Shown: in pieces, positions 16,924 to 25,056 of the stretch | Layout of the letters: every line of letters begins with the position of its first letter | Numbering within the stretch: the stretch's first letter is position 1 | Source: an uncultured Chloroflexales bacterium | GTDB taxonomy: Bacteria; Chloroflexota; Chloroflexia; Chloroflexales; Chloroflexaceae | Assembly (NCBI GenBank): GCA_937918935.1 | Contig: CAKZSI010000009.1 | Span: 46,672 to 110,671, forward strand | Direction of reading: 5' to 3' | Length of the DNA: 64,000 nt | The notes under the pieces: model-generated | Told to the model about the DNA's origin: nothing | The model's input: the letters and a program-made list of their open reading frames with translations, nothing else | Databases searched by the model: none | Position numbers and translations under genes: made by a program

Positions 16924-18704
16924 ACAATCTCTCCCCGGCTCATACGGATGGCCAGATCGATGAAGCACGCCGCCGACCAGCCAAACATTGGCGCGGCCCT
17001 GGGTGGCGCTTCACCCGTCAGCGGGTGGTAGTACTCGTAGATGTCGCGCTGGCCCATCACCAGGCGCAGCGTCTGCTCAGCCAGTTCCCCGGCGAGGGCC
17101 TGAAAGCCGGTGCGCTGCAGGGCCTCGACAAAAATATAGTTGATGTTGATCCACACCGGCCCGCGCCACATCTGCTGGGGATCGTGACGGGGATCGGAGA
17201 GGGCCACCGTGGGCAGCGGATAGGTGGCCCAGAAACTGCGCGGGTCGCGCAGATGGGCGATCAGGCGTTCGGTGATTGCGGGTGGCATGCGCCCCGTCCA
17301 GAGTGGGTAGAGGCTGAAGGGCGTCAGCACCTTGATCGGGCGATGCTCGCGCTGTGACCAGAACACCCCGGCGCGTTCATCGTAGAAATGCTCAATCATC
17401 CGCCGCGCCAGAGAGTCGGCCCGGTTCTTCCAGAGCGTCGCTTCACGCGCGCGCCCCAGAATGCGGGCCATGTTCGAGAGCGCTTCCATCTGGAGGCAGA
17501 GATAGGTGTTCAAGTCCACCGCCTCGACGGGCATGCCCTCATCCCAGAGCGGGCTATCGTCCAACCCTGAAGAGAAGGGATGCGAGTACTGCACGATCCC
17601 ATCGGCGTCATCGTCGTTCAACCCGAACCACCACGAGTTCCAGCGCACCAGCGGCTCGTAGATGTCGCGGAGCATGGCGAAGTCGCCGGTCTGATTGTAC
17701 ACGTGCATTGCAACCCAGCCGATAATCGGCGGTTTGGTGACCGCGGCGGCCACCGGCGCCTCCAACTGCGTGATGGTGCCCTCATCGTAGACGGCGTCGG
17801 GGATCATGCCATCGGGCAACTGGTGGTCGAGCATAAACTGGATCTGGTCACCGGCCAGTTTCGGATCGGTGTAGCGGAAGGCCAGGGCATGGAAGTAGTT
17901 GTCCCATTGCCAGGCGCCGATATAGTGGGCCTTGCTGGGGGCCACGCTTTCGCGGCGGAAGTAGCCGTAGGGCGAGAGCATGTTGTTGCCCAGGACCCAC
18001 CAGGCATAGTAGTACTGCTGGCGGTAGGGTTCGTGTACCGCCGGCACACTGGCAAACCAGTGGTGCCAGCGCTCCTCGGCGGCGCGCAGGGCGGCGCGAA
18101 AGGGCACGACCCGCCGGTCAAGGTCGAGACCGGCCTGGATGTGCAGGGTAATCGCCGTATCGGCATCGCCCTGGGCCACCAGGGTAACCTGGTAGCCGAC
18201 GCCATTATGCTCAACCTGGTTGAGGATCAGGGTTCCATTGGTGGAGTAGGCGCAGTTGCGCACCGTCTTGAACTCGCCTCCCTGGGCGTCAGGACGCGCC
18301 AGGTCGGGCACGACGGTAAAGCTGATCCCGCTCGCGACCCCGGTGGGCAACCCGAAACTGAGGGTGCACTCATCTTGAAACACGCAGCGAAACTCGCCGA
18401 CCGGGGTCTGGAACATCACAGCGTGGGGATAGGTGATCGCCTCGAAGGGTACGGGGCGGCCGTTGCCGTCCACCAGGCGCAGGCTGGGGATGTACGGCGG
18501 GCGGTTGCGGTAAGCCGACAGGCCGGGGGTGAGCGAGGTCAATCGTTCGGCAAGCTTGAGATGCAGAGTATCAGGTTGCCGCCGATCCTTGAAGAGCAGC
18601 AAGCGCGAGCCGCGGTCGCTGAAGGGAATGCGTTCGAGCAGGATACGGTTTTCCAGGGCAAGGAGAAACGGCGACTCAGGGACGTACACGTCTGACACCT
18701 CCAT
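16920..18704 (-). CDS. GH63-like glycoside hydrolase, probable glucosylglycerate/mannosylglycerate hydrolase
   Basis: A 594-aa (alpha/alpha)6-barrel enzyme. Typical GH63/MgH segments are visible: GAWQWDNYFHALAFRYTDPKLA, HQLPDGMIPDAVYDEG, YSHPFSSGLDDSPLWDEGMP, and the C-terminal WRGPVWININYIFVEALQ. This family in bacteria includes mannosyl- and glucosylglycerate hydrolases. The ATG at 18704 with GGAG upstream is preferred over a start 117 codons earlier, which would reach across the divergent kef promoter. First gene of the minus-strand operon; its own promoter was not clearly identified (a TACAAT-like box lies at 18785-18790). Confidence 0.83.
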   Translation of the reverse strand: MEVSDVYVPESPFLLALENRILLERIPFSDRGSRLLLFKDRRQPDTLHLKLAERLTSLTPGLSAYRNRPPYIPSLRLVDGNGRPVPFEAITYPHAVMFQTPVGEFRCVFQDECTLSFGLPTGVASGISFTVVPDLARPDAQGGEFKTVRNCAYSTNGTLILNQVEHNGVGYQVTLVAQGDADTAITLHIQAGLDLDRRVVPFRAALRAAEERWHHWFASVPAVHEPYRQQYYYAWWVLGNNMLSPYGYFRRESVAPSKAHYIGAWQWDNYFHALAFRYTDPKLAGDQIQFMLDHQLPDGMIPDAVYDEGTITQLEAPVAAAVTKPPIIGWVAMHVYNQTGDFAMLRDIYEPLVRWNSWWFGLNDDDADGIVQYSHPFSSGLDDSPLWDEGMPVEAVDLNTYLCLQMEALSNMARILGRAREATLWKNRADSLARRMIEHFYDERAGVFWSQREHRPIKVLTPFSLYPLWTGRMPPAITERLIAHLRDPRSFWATYPLPTVALSDPRHDPQQMWRGPVWININYIFVEALQRTGFQALAGELAEQTLRLVMGQRDIYEYYHPLTGEAPPRAAPMFGWSAACFIDLAIRMSRGEIV

Positions 18705-19084
18705 AGCTCCGGCGCCCCTGGCGTCGGGCTCAGGGCGTGGGGAAATAGCGGCGCGGCTGTGTGGCAAGCCCGCGCACTGCGGGTATTGTAGCATCTCCCG
18801 CCCGGGCGGTGTGGGGTGAAGAAGCGGCCTGGCCGCACACCGCCGAGAATAATATTCCTGGGAGAACTGTGCCTTCCCCGGCCCTCCGCGATGGGCAGGG
18901 CTGGCATAACGTCTGACTTCCACGGCGGGGTGTGGGGCGGCTACGCCACCCCGGTCTATGGCTTGCCCTGTAGATGTCGCAAAAGCCCTGCCGCGATAGG
19001 GCAACTGGTTGACATAGACAGTGCAGGGGCGTATCTTTGATACAGACACACGCAATCGGAACGCGCAGCAGCAAAGACGCCCCC
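18705..19084. other. Divergent promoter region, 380 bp
   Basis: No gene is seen. It holds a possible -10 box for the GH63 operon, an inverted repeat TTGCCCT (18963-18969)/AGGGCAA (18998-19004), and the antiporter promoter. The inverted repeat ends four bases before the -35 box and could be an operator. Confidence 0.5.
19009..19037 (+). promoter_or_regulatory. Sigma-70 promoter of the Kef-type antiporter
   Basis: TTGACA at 19009-19014, 17-bp spacer, TATCTT at 19032-19037. The predicted start site near 19044 excludes a TTG start at 19037 and decides for the ATG at 19085. Confidence 0.75.
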
Positions 19085-21097
19085 ATGGGTATTGCCGCCG
19101 ACATCACGATCATCCTTGTCGCAGCGCTGCTGGGCGGTTTTGTGGCCCGGCGTCTGAACCAGCCGCTCCTGCTGGGCTACATCGTCGCCGGCATCGTCGT
19201 CGGCCCGTATACCGCCGGCCCGCGGGTGAGCGATATTCACAATATCGAACTCCTCGCGGAGATCGGGGTGGCGTTGTTGCTGTTTGCCCTGGGAGTTGAG
19301 TTCAACCTCAAAAAGCTCCTCCACTTCAAGTGGGTGGCATTCGGCGGCACCATCCTGCAGATGACCCTTACCACGGTGCCAGGCTTCTTCCTGGGCCGTC
19401 TCCTGGGGTGGGAACCCTACCCTGCCCTGTGGCTGGGCGCGCTGGTCTCCCTCTCCTCGACCATGGTCATCCTGAAGACCCTCATGGGCCAGGGTAAGCT
19501 TGGCACCCTGGCCAGCCGGGTGATGCTCGGCATGCTGATCGTGCAGGATCTGGCCGTGGTGCCGCTGATGGTCATGCTGCCCGAGCTGGCCAACCTGAGC
19601 GACGGACTGGCCCATCTGGGGCTGGCGGCGCTCCGCGCCGGGCTGATCCTGGCGGCGATGGTCTTCGTCGGCACACGGGTGATCCCCTTCGTGCTGAAAC
19701 GCATTGCAACCTGGAACTCGCGTGAGTTGTTCCTGGTGGCCATTATGGCCCTGGGCCTGGGGATCGGTTACGCAACCTACCTGGCCGGCCTTTCCTTCGC
19801 CTTCGGGGCCTTCGTGGCCGGCCTGGTGCTCAGCGAGTCGGATTACAGCCACCAGGCGCTGAACGACATCATTCCTCTGCGGGATGTCTTCGGCATGCTG
19901 TTCTTCGTCTCGGTGGGCATGCTGATCGATCCAGCCTTCCTGCTGGCCCACTGGTGGGCCATCCTCGTGCTGACGCTGGTCGTGAGTTGTGGCAAGGTGG
20001 TGATCTTTGCCGCAGTGGTGCGTCTGTTTGGTTACCGTGGCGACGTGCCGCTCACGGTCGGATTCGGGCTGTTCCAGATCGGCGAATTTGCCTTCGTCCT
20101 GGCGCGGGTGGGTCTGGACGTCGGCGCCCTGACCGCCGCCCAGTCGAACCTGGTACTGGCCGCAACGGTGGTGACGATGATCCTCACCCCGTTCGTCAGC
20201 CGGCTGGCCACGCCCACCTACGCGCTCTGGAGGCGCTGGCGCGGCAAGACGCCCAGCCCGATGCTTGCACGAGTAGATGAACCGCTCCGCGGGCACACGA
20301 TTATCGCTGGCTATGGCCGGGTGGGTCGTTACACCGCCGATCTGATGCGCCGGCTGGGGCACCCTTTCGTTGTGATCGAGCGCGATCAGCACCGTATGGA
20401 CACCTTAAAGGCCAGCCGCGTGCCGGTGATTTACGGCGATGCCAGCAGCCCGACGGTACTGGAGGCGGCGGGCATTCACGAGGCCCGGCTGCTGCTGGTG
20501 GCGGTGTCGGCGGCGATCGACGTTGAGACGATCGTTCGCCAGGCCCGCGCACTCAACCCGCGCCTGCACATCGTCGCGCGGGCCACACGCCTGGCCCAGC
20601 TCGAAGTGCTTCGCCAGTTGGGGATCCACGAAGTGGTGCAGCCCGAATTCGAAGCCGGGCTGGAAATGGTGCGCCAGGCGCTGTTGCATTTCGACGTTCC
20701 CACCACCGAGATCGAGCGGCTGAGCGATGCCGTGCGGGCCGAATGCTACCAGCCCATGGAGGCCCTCAGCACCAATGCGGCAACCTTACACCGCCTGCGC
20801 CGCGCGCGGCGCAGTCTGGAGATCGTCTGGTACAACCTGGCGCCTGATTCGCCGCTGGCCGGGAAGAGCATCGGCGCCAGCGCCATCCGCAAGCGCACCG
20901 GTGTCTCGGTCGTCGCCATCCTGCGTGGCGACAGGGTAATCGCCAACCCCGAGCCCGAGACGGTGCTGGAGGCCGGCGACCAGATCGCCATTCTGGCAAC
21001 CCCGCCCCAGCGGGCGCTTTTCCAGCAGTGGCTCCAGGGCAGTGACGCCGAACCGGCCCCGGCGCCGGCAGGGGCAGCGACCACTGTGGCCACGTAG
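19085..21097 (+). CDS. Monovalent cation:proton antiporter, CPA2/Kef type with TrkA domains
   Basis: A 670-aa inner-membrane transporter. Residues 1-380 hold about 12 membrane helices of the Na+/H+ exchanger fold with the conserved [13 protein letters not shown] segment. Residues about 395-515 form a TrkA-N (RCK) nucleotide-binding domain with [22 protein letters not shown] (GxGxxG) and [13 protein letters not shown]. Residues about 580-650 are a TrkA-C domain. It probably exports K+ or Na+ against protons, gated by a nucleotide ligand. Monocistronic, convergent with the cyclase gene. Divergent neighbours make compatible solutes, which fits an osmotic theme. Confidence 0.9.
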   Translation: MGIAADITIILVAALLGGFVARRLNQPLLLGYIVAGIVVGPYTAGPRVSDIHNIELLAEIGVALLLFALGVEFNLKKLLHFKWVAFGGTILQMTLTTVPGFFLGRLLGWEPYPALWLGALVSLSSTMVILKTLMGQGKLGTLASRVMLGMLIVQDLAVVPLMVMLPELANLSDGLAHLGLAALRAGLILAAMVFVGTRVIPFVLKRIATWNSRELFLVAIMALGLGIGYATYLAGLSFAFGAFVAGLVLSESDYSHQALNDIIPLRDVFGMLFFVSVGMLIDPAFLLAHWWAILVLTLVVSCGKVVIFAAVVRLFGYRGDVPLTVGFGLFQIGEFAFVLARVGLDVGALTAAQSNLVLAATVVTMILTPFVSRLATPTYALWRRWRGKTPSPMLARVDEPLRGHTIIAGYGRVGRYTADLMRRLGHPFVVIERDQHRMDTLKASRVPVIYGDASSPTVLEAAGIHEARLLLVAVSAAIDVETIVRQARALNPRLHIVARATRLAQLEVLRQLGIHEVVQPEFEAGLEMVRQALLHFDVPTTEIERLSDAVRAECYQPMEALSTNAATLHRLRRARRSLEIVWYNLAPDSPLAGKSIGASAIRKRTGVSVVAILRGDRVIANPEPETVLEAGDQIAILATPPQRALFQQWLQGSDAEPAPAPAGAATTVAT

Positions 21098-21128
21098 CTG
21101 GTCGCGCCCCTGCCGAAAGGGAGGGGCT

Positions 21129-21147
21129 GGGAGGGCTTTACCCTCCC
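21129..21147. terminator. Convergent hairpin between antiporter and cyclase genes
   Basis: GGGAGGG/CCCTCCC with a 5-nt loop, placed exactly where the two convergent genes end. It overlaps the last codons of the cyclase-like gene. A likely bidirectional stop signal, although a T-run is lacking. Confidence 0.5.
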
Positions 21148-22355
21148 AGAAAAACCGTTCCCGAACCAGCCTGTGGCGCGCGGTGATGCGCGGCCCCCAG
21201 CACTCGCGCCACCGGTACACCCTCCTGGTGTCCCTTTGTTGCCAGCAGGATCGGTTCGCTCGTCAGGTAGCAACCCTGCACGTCGTGACGCACGCGCCCT
21301 GAGACCAGGATCTCGCCAGCGGCGGCGTGCTGCATCAGATGGGCCGCCAGATTCATCTCATCGCCCTGGGCCGTGTACACCCGTCGCTCCGCACAACCCA
21401 CCGTGCCCAGGTAGAGCAGACCCTGCGTGATCCCGGCGCGGGTGATCAGCCCGTGGTCGCGCAACTCCAGACAGCAGCCGACTGCCCGGCGCGCGTCTGC
21501 GCCACGCGCCAGTAGCCCGCCAAAGAGCAGCACCAGCACGGCTCCTTTGTTCCCCACCTCGATCTCATTCAGCCAGCCACCCCAGCGCTGCGTCACCGTC
21601 TGCACCTGGCTCACCAGCGAATGCAGCGCGTGCGGTTGGGCCGGCAAGCTGAAGCCTGCAAACACGGGAACGCAGGTTCGGTACTCGGCAATGAGCGCAT
21701 TGTGCCGCAGGCGCTCGATCAGCGCGTGGGGCAGAAAATCGTTGTCCTGAAGGGGTGGCCCGGGCTCGCCTGGCTGGAAGTGCGCCCGTTGCGTGGTCGT
21801 GGCAGTGTGGTCGGCGACGACGACCTGGCCCACGCCCGCGGCGCGTTCCGCTGCTGCCGCCGCCAGGAGCGCCGGCCCCAGCAGGGTCAGATGTACGCCG
21901 TAGTGCGGCAGACCGGCAAGCAGGGCATGGATCGTTCCGACCCCGACCCCAACGCGCAGGTAGAAACGAAAGGGCCCCGCCGGGGTGTCGAGGGGCGGCA
22001 AGGCGTCAACTGCGGTAAGCAGGGCCGTGGCACATCGCCGTACCATGTCCACGTCAGCATGGCCGGGCCACCAGGCGGTGAGGGCATCACCGGCAATGGC
22101 CGACACATCACCGCCATACGCGGCGACAGTTTCCACCAGCACGGCATAGCACTCGTTCAGCGCGACGTGGAGGCGCTCGGCGCCGTCGGGCAGGGTGCTG
22201 AAGGCGGCGGTCAGGCGGGTGAACCCGCGCAGGTCGGCGTAGAGCACCGTTGCCTGGCAGGTAAACACAGCGCCGGGTCGTAGCTCGGCGCTGCCGATCC
22301 GTGCGCTCAACCAGTGTGACAGGTACGGCCGCAGATGCGCCGGGTCGGTACACAT
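21138..22355 (-). CDS. Tandem class III nucleotide cyclase-domain protein
   Basis: A 405-aa protein with two cyclase homology domains. The first (about 35-180) has YADLRGFTRL and GDALTAWW, the two metal-binding positions. The second (about 210-380) has VGNKGAVLVLLFGG, ITQGLLYLGTVG and YTAQGDEMNLAAHLM. This pair is the N-terminal part of large adenylate-cyclase/AAA/TPR regulators, but here the protein ends after the second domain. It is the third gene of a tight cluster of three. Activity is possible, but the dimer residues were not checked. It could instead be a non-catalytic sensor. Confidence 0.78.
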   Translation of the reverse strand: MCTDPAHLRPYLSHWLSARIGSAELRPGAVFTCQATVLYADLRGFTRLTAAFSTLPDGAERLHVALNECYAVLVETVAAYGGDVSAIAGDALTAWWPGHADVDMVRRCATALLTAVDALPPLDTPAGPFRFYLRVGVGVGTIHALLAGLPHYGVHLTLLGPALLAAAAAERAAGVGQVVVADHTATTTQRAHFQPGEPGPPLQDNDFLPHALIERLRHNALIAEYRTCVPVFAGFSLPAQPHALHSLVSQVQTVTQRWGGWLNEIEVGNKGAVLVLLFGGLLARGADARRAVGCCLELRDHGLITRAGITQGLLYLGTVGCAERRVYTAQGDEMNLAAHLMQHAAAGEILVSGRVRHDVQGCYLTSEPILLATKGHQEGVPVARVLGAAHHRAPQAGSGTVFLGG

Positions 22356-22360
22356 TGATG

Positions 22361-22687
22361 TCAGGCGACAGAGGGTAGGGTTGAGTCGTCGCTCGGCGCA
22401 CTACAGGCGGCGCAGACGCGAAAGGGAATGCCCGTATCGCTGACGGTGCGAATGTTCTCGCGGCAGCCACAGTACCGGCACACCGAGAGGTTTTCAATGT
22501 CGTCAGCGCGCCAGAGTTGCGGGGCCAGGGTAATCTCCATTGGCTCATCAATGGAGAGAATACCGATCTTGACACAAACAGCAGCGGGGAAGACATCGGC
22601 GACGCGGGCAAACAGCTTCTGGGGATAGGAATACACTTCGTCGCCTACCAGGATACCCCGCATACGTGGATGTTGGCGGATCTTCAT
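22361..22687 (-). CDS. Small zinc-ribbon-like hypothetical protein, 108 aa
   Basis: Not recognised as a family. The C-terminal half has two CxxC pairs (CRYCGC and CAAC) about 25 residues apart, a likely zinc ribbon. The N-terminal part (RGILVGDEVYSYPQKLF) has no known motif. Its ATG overlaps the stop of the upstream small gene (ATGA), and its stop lies 5 bp before the cyclase ATG, so the three are coupled. Confidence 0.65.
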   Translation of the reverse strand: MKIRQHPRMRGILVGDEVYSYPQKLFARVADVFPAAVCVKIGILSIDEPMEITLAPQLWRADDIENLSVCRYCGCRENIRTVSDTGIPFRVCAACSAPSDDSTLPSVA

Positions 22688-22935
22688 GGCTCTTGAAGCC
22701 GGGCGATCAGCCGACGCACGTCGGTTTCGTCCAGCGTGAAGCGCGTGTCATCGGCGAACAGCAACTCGTCGAGCACATCGGCGATCACATCAATGTCTGC
22801 AGCATCAACTGCCAGCATCCCCTGATCCAGTTCGTAGAATCTGTCGAAGGCCCACTGCGCCAGTTCAGCGGCCCCGATCCGGCCGTCCAGCCGTTCCTGG
22901 AGCTTTGCGATCAGGGCGCTACGCTCGAATATCAT
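22684..22935 (-). CDS. Small acidic hypothetical protein, 83 aa
   Basis: Not recognised. Mostly helical and acidic (VDAADIDVIADVLDELLF). The start at 22935 (MIFERSALIAK) has GGAAG about ten bases upstream; a start 17 codons earlier has no ribosome site. First gene of the trio with the zinc-ribbon protein and the cyclase. Confidence 0.62.
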   Translation of the reverse strand: MIFERSALIAKLQERLDGRIGAAELAQWAFDRFYELDQGMLAVDAADIDVIADVLDELLFADDTRFTLDETDVRRLIARLQEP

Positions 22936-23025
22936 AGCACAAATTCTTCCGATGAACACGGGGAACCAGGGCTTTGCAGGACTCATGCAACGTCCGCCCC
23001 CGGCGAGGGGGGGGGGTTGCGCCCC

Positions 23026-23535
23026 TCACTCGACGAGTGCGTCGTCACAGAACGTGCGGAAGCCGCAACCAGCGCAGCGGCGCGGATCGTCGTGACTACG
23101 GGCGACGTCGTCGGTGTCGAGGAGCGCGTGCATCTCGGCGAGCAGGGCCACCAGGCGCCGGCGCACGGCAGGGGTATAGCTGAGACGAAAGGTAGCGTTG
23201 GCGTAGCGCAGGTAACCGCAGGGAGGCGTGTGGCCCGTGGTCTCTTCCACCAGCAGACAGTAGGCCGCCAGTTGCATCAGGTCGGAGTCGTAGGGGTGCG
23301 GCGCCCGCCGGCCTGGTTTGACCTCAACCGGGACCATGGCCCCGCCGCGTTCAATCAGATAATCAGGCTTACCCACCAACCCGTAGCGCGTCGCGACGAG
23401 GGGGCGTTCCAGCGGTCGTCCCACACCAACATCCATGGCTGCTACCCGACCCCATGGAAGCCCGGCGCGCCAGCGCAGCACGACGGCCACAACGAGGAGC
23501 AGCAGGGCCAGGCCGAGAATGGCGCCCCCCAGCAT
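23026..23535 (-). CDS. Membrane-anchored PD-(D/E)XK nuclease, C-terminal part of a Cas4-like protein
   Basis: A 169-aa protein starting with one membrane helix (GAILGLALLLLVVAVVLRW). The nuclease core follows: GLVGKPDYLIERGGAMVPVEVKPGRR, giving the D...E-x-K pattern, then DSDLMQLAAYCLLVEE. The end has the Cys cluster CAGCGFRTFC that in Cas4/Dna2-type enzymes binds an iron-sulfur cluster. The first cysteine of that cluster is missing here but occurs in the adjacent upstream gene. ATG at 23535, AAGG upstream, 8 bp after the upstream stop. It is far from the CRISPR locus at the right end and belongs to the rpsB...M50 operon. Confidence 0.78.
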   Translation of the reverse strand: MLGGAILGLALLLLVVAVVLRWRAGLPWGRVAAMDVGVGRPLERPLVATRYGLVGKPDYLIERGGAMVPVEVKPGRRAPHPYDSDLMQLAAYCLLVEETTGHTPPCGYLRYANATFRLSYTPAVRRRLVALLAEMHALLDTDDVARSHDDPRRCAGCGFRTFCDDALVE

Positions 23536-23543
23536 TGCCTTGA

Positions 23544-23762
23544 TCAGAGTCCTATCACCAGCAACAGCACCCCGCCGGCCAGCAATACCAACCCGGCCCA
23601 CAGGGCAAGGCCGCTCAGGGCAACCATGCGCCCGTGGGCCACGTGCCTGGCGCTCCCCATCGCGCGGCGCTCCCGGTCAGCCGGTTCCAGGCCAGCCACC
23701 CGTCGCAGCCACCAGGCCCGGGCGCAGTACACATACTCGGCGACTTCACTGGCCCGGATCAT
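23544..23762 (-). CDS. Small membrane protein with the Cas4-like N-terminal cysteine motif
   Basis: A 72-aa protein. Residues 1-22 (ASEVAEYVYCARAWWLRRV) match the N-terminal motif of Cas4/Dna2-type nucleases, where this Cys is the first iron-sulfur ligand. One membrane helix follows (about 45-71) and the protein stops there. The next gene starts 8 bp on in another frame with a membrane helix and the nuclease domain, so together they look like one hairpin-anchored protein cut in two. The ATG overlaps the M50 stop (TGATG). It could be a natural split gene or a frameshift. Confidence 0.68.
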   Translation of the reverse strand: MIRASEVAEYVYCARAWWLRRVAGLEPADRERRAMGSARHVAHGRMVALSGLALWAGLVLLAGGVLLLVIGL

Positions 23763-24946
23763 CAACTGCCACCCAGCACCGGCAGGCCGCGGATGGCATT
23801 GAGCACGTCGTTGACCGTAATGAGCACCATCAGGCCCATCAGCGCGGCGAAGCCAATGGCGTGGACGAGAGCCTCCTTTTCCGGGGGCACCTTCTTGCCG
23901 CCCCGCAGCCATTCAACCAGGGCAAAGATAATGTGGCTGCCATCAAGGGCAGGGATGGGCAGGAGGTTCAGCAAGAACAGGTTAAGGCTCAGGACCGCGG
24001 CCAGGTTCCAGAAGGCAGCAAATCCGCCTGGCTGCTGGATCACCTCGCCAGTGGCGCGAGCGATGCCTACCGGACCGATCGGCCCGCCATCGGGTGATGG
24101 CTCCGGGGAGAAGAGACCGAGGATCGAGGCCGGTAGGCCCGCCAGGGCCTGCACCATCCGGCCAGTCAGTTCCAGGCTATACGTCACGCCGCGCCAGGCG
24201 GCCGCCAGCGGCCCAACCTGCACCTGCTCCAATCTGGGACCGTAGCTAAAGCCGAAGCCCGACTCGAAGCTCTTCCCCTCGGGCGACGTCCAGGGCCCGG
24301 GGACGACCACCAGTGCCACCTCTTCGCCATCGCGCAGCACCGTTGCCGTGACCGGGCGGCCGGAGTTCGCGCGAGCCACCTGGCCGATCACCGCGGGATC
24401 TTCGACGGAGCGACCATCCAGGGCGCGTAGTTCATCACCGGGCCGGAATCCGGCCTGCTCTGCGGGGGTGTCGGGGAAGACCTGGCTGATCGCCTGGCCG
24501 GTTGGCGTCGGAACACCAAGGGTGCCGAAGAGCACGGCGAAGATCAGCATGGCCAGCAGCAGGTTCATCAACGGGCCGGCGACCATCACGATGATCCGGC
24601 GCCAGGGGGGGGCCGCGGCCAGCGTACCGCCGGCGCCATAGAGCGGGTCGCTCGCCCCATCGCCGTTCTGCGCAAAGCGGACGAACCCGCCGAGGGGCAG
24701 CCAGTTCAATGTATATTTAACGCCATTGCGTTCGAACAACGTGAGCGCGCGCGGCGGAAAACCAATTCCAAACTCATCAACCTTAATCCCCAGCCACACG
24801 GCGGTAAGGAAATGCCCGAGTTCATGAATAACCACGAGCAACCCGAGCATCAATAAAAATGCGCCAATAGCTATTAGCGGATTACCTCCGCTTTGTTCGG
24901 CGGTTTGCTGTACCGGGGCGGCTGCAACGCTTGCAAGAGCGAGCAT
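23762..24946 (-). CDS. rseP: Site-2 protease family zinc metalloprotease (M50, RseP type)
   Basis: A 394-aa intramembrane protease. The zinc site HELGH is at residues 41-45 in the first helix; a PDZ domain spans about 150-260 (FRPGDELRALDGRSV). The second metal motif is LPIPALDGSHIIF. Family members cleave membrane-bound anti-sigma factors or signal-peptide remnants. It follows cdsA, the classic uppS-cdsA-rseP order. The start at 24946 is chosen because the upstream codons lie in an intergenic hairpin region. Confidence 0.92.
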   Translation of the reverse strand: MLALASVAAAPVQQTAEQSGGNPLIAIGAFLLMLGLLVVIHELGHFLTAVWLGIKVDEFGIGFPPRALTLFERNGVKYTLNWLPLGGFVRFAQNGDGASDPLYGAGGTLAAAPPWRRIIVMVAGPLMNLLLAMLIFAVLFGTLGVPTPTGQAISQVFPDTPAEQAGFRPGDELRALDGRSVEDPAVIGQVARANSGRPVTATVLRDGEEVALVVVPGPWTSPEGKSFESGFGFSYGPRLEQVQVGPLAAAWRGVTYSLELTGRMVQALAGLPASILGLFSPEPSPDGGPIGPVGIARATGEVIQQPGGFAAFWNLAAVLSLNLFLLNLLPIPALDGSHIIFALVEWLRGGKKVPPEKEALVHAIGFAALMGLMVLITVNDVLNAIRGLPVLGGS

Positions 24947-24974
24947 ACAATCTCCATTGCGAAAGAAACGGATC

Positions 24975-24995
24975 GCGGAGGGCTGCGCCCTCCGC
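24975..24995. repeat. Intergenic hairpin, 9-bp perfect arms
   Basis: GCGGAGGGC/GCCCTCCGC with a 3-nt loop between cdsA and the M50 gene. A member of the GGGC-GCCC hairpin family. Confidence 0.7.
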
Positions 24996-25056
24996 ACCTC
25001 GCCCACTTCATCATCTCCACGAGCCGGCTGCCCGAGGCTTCTGGTAGTGTAGCGAA

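Noticed and set aside
19037..19084. Upstream TTG start of the antiporter
   Set aside because: It lies within the -10 box of a good promoter, before the predicted start site.
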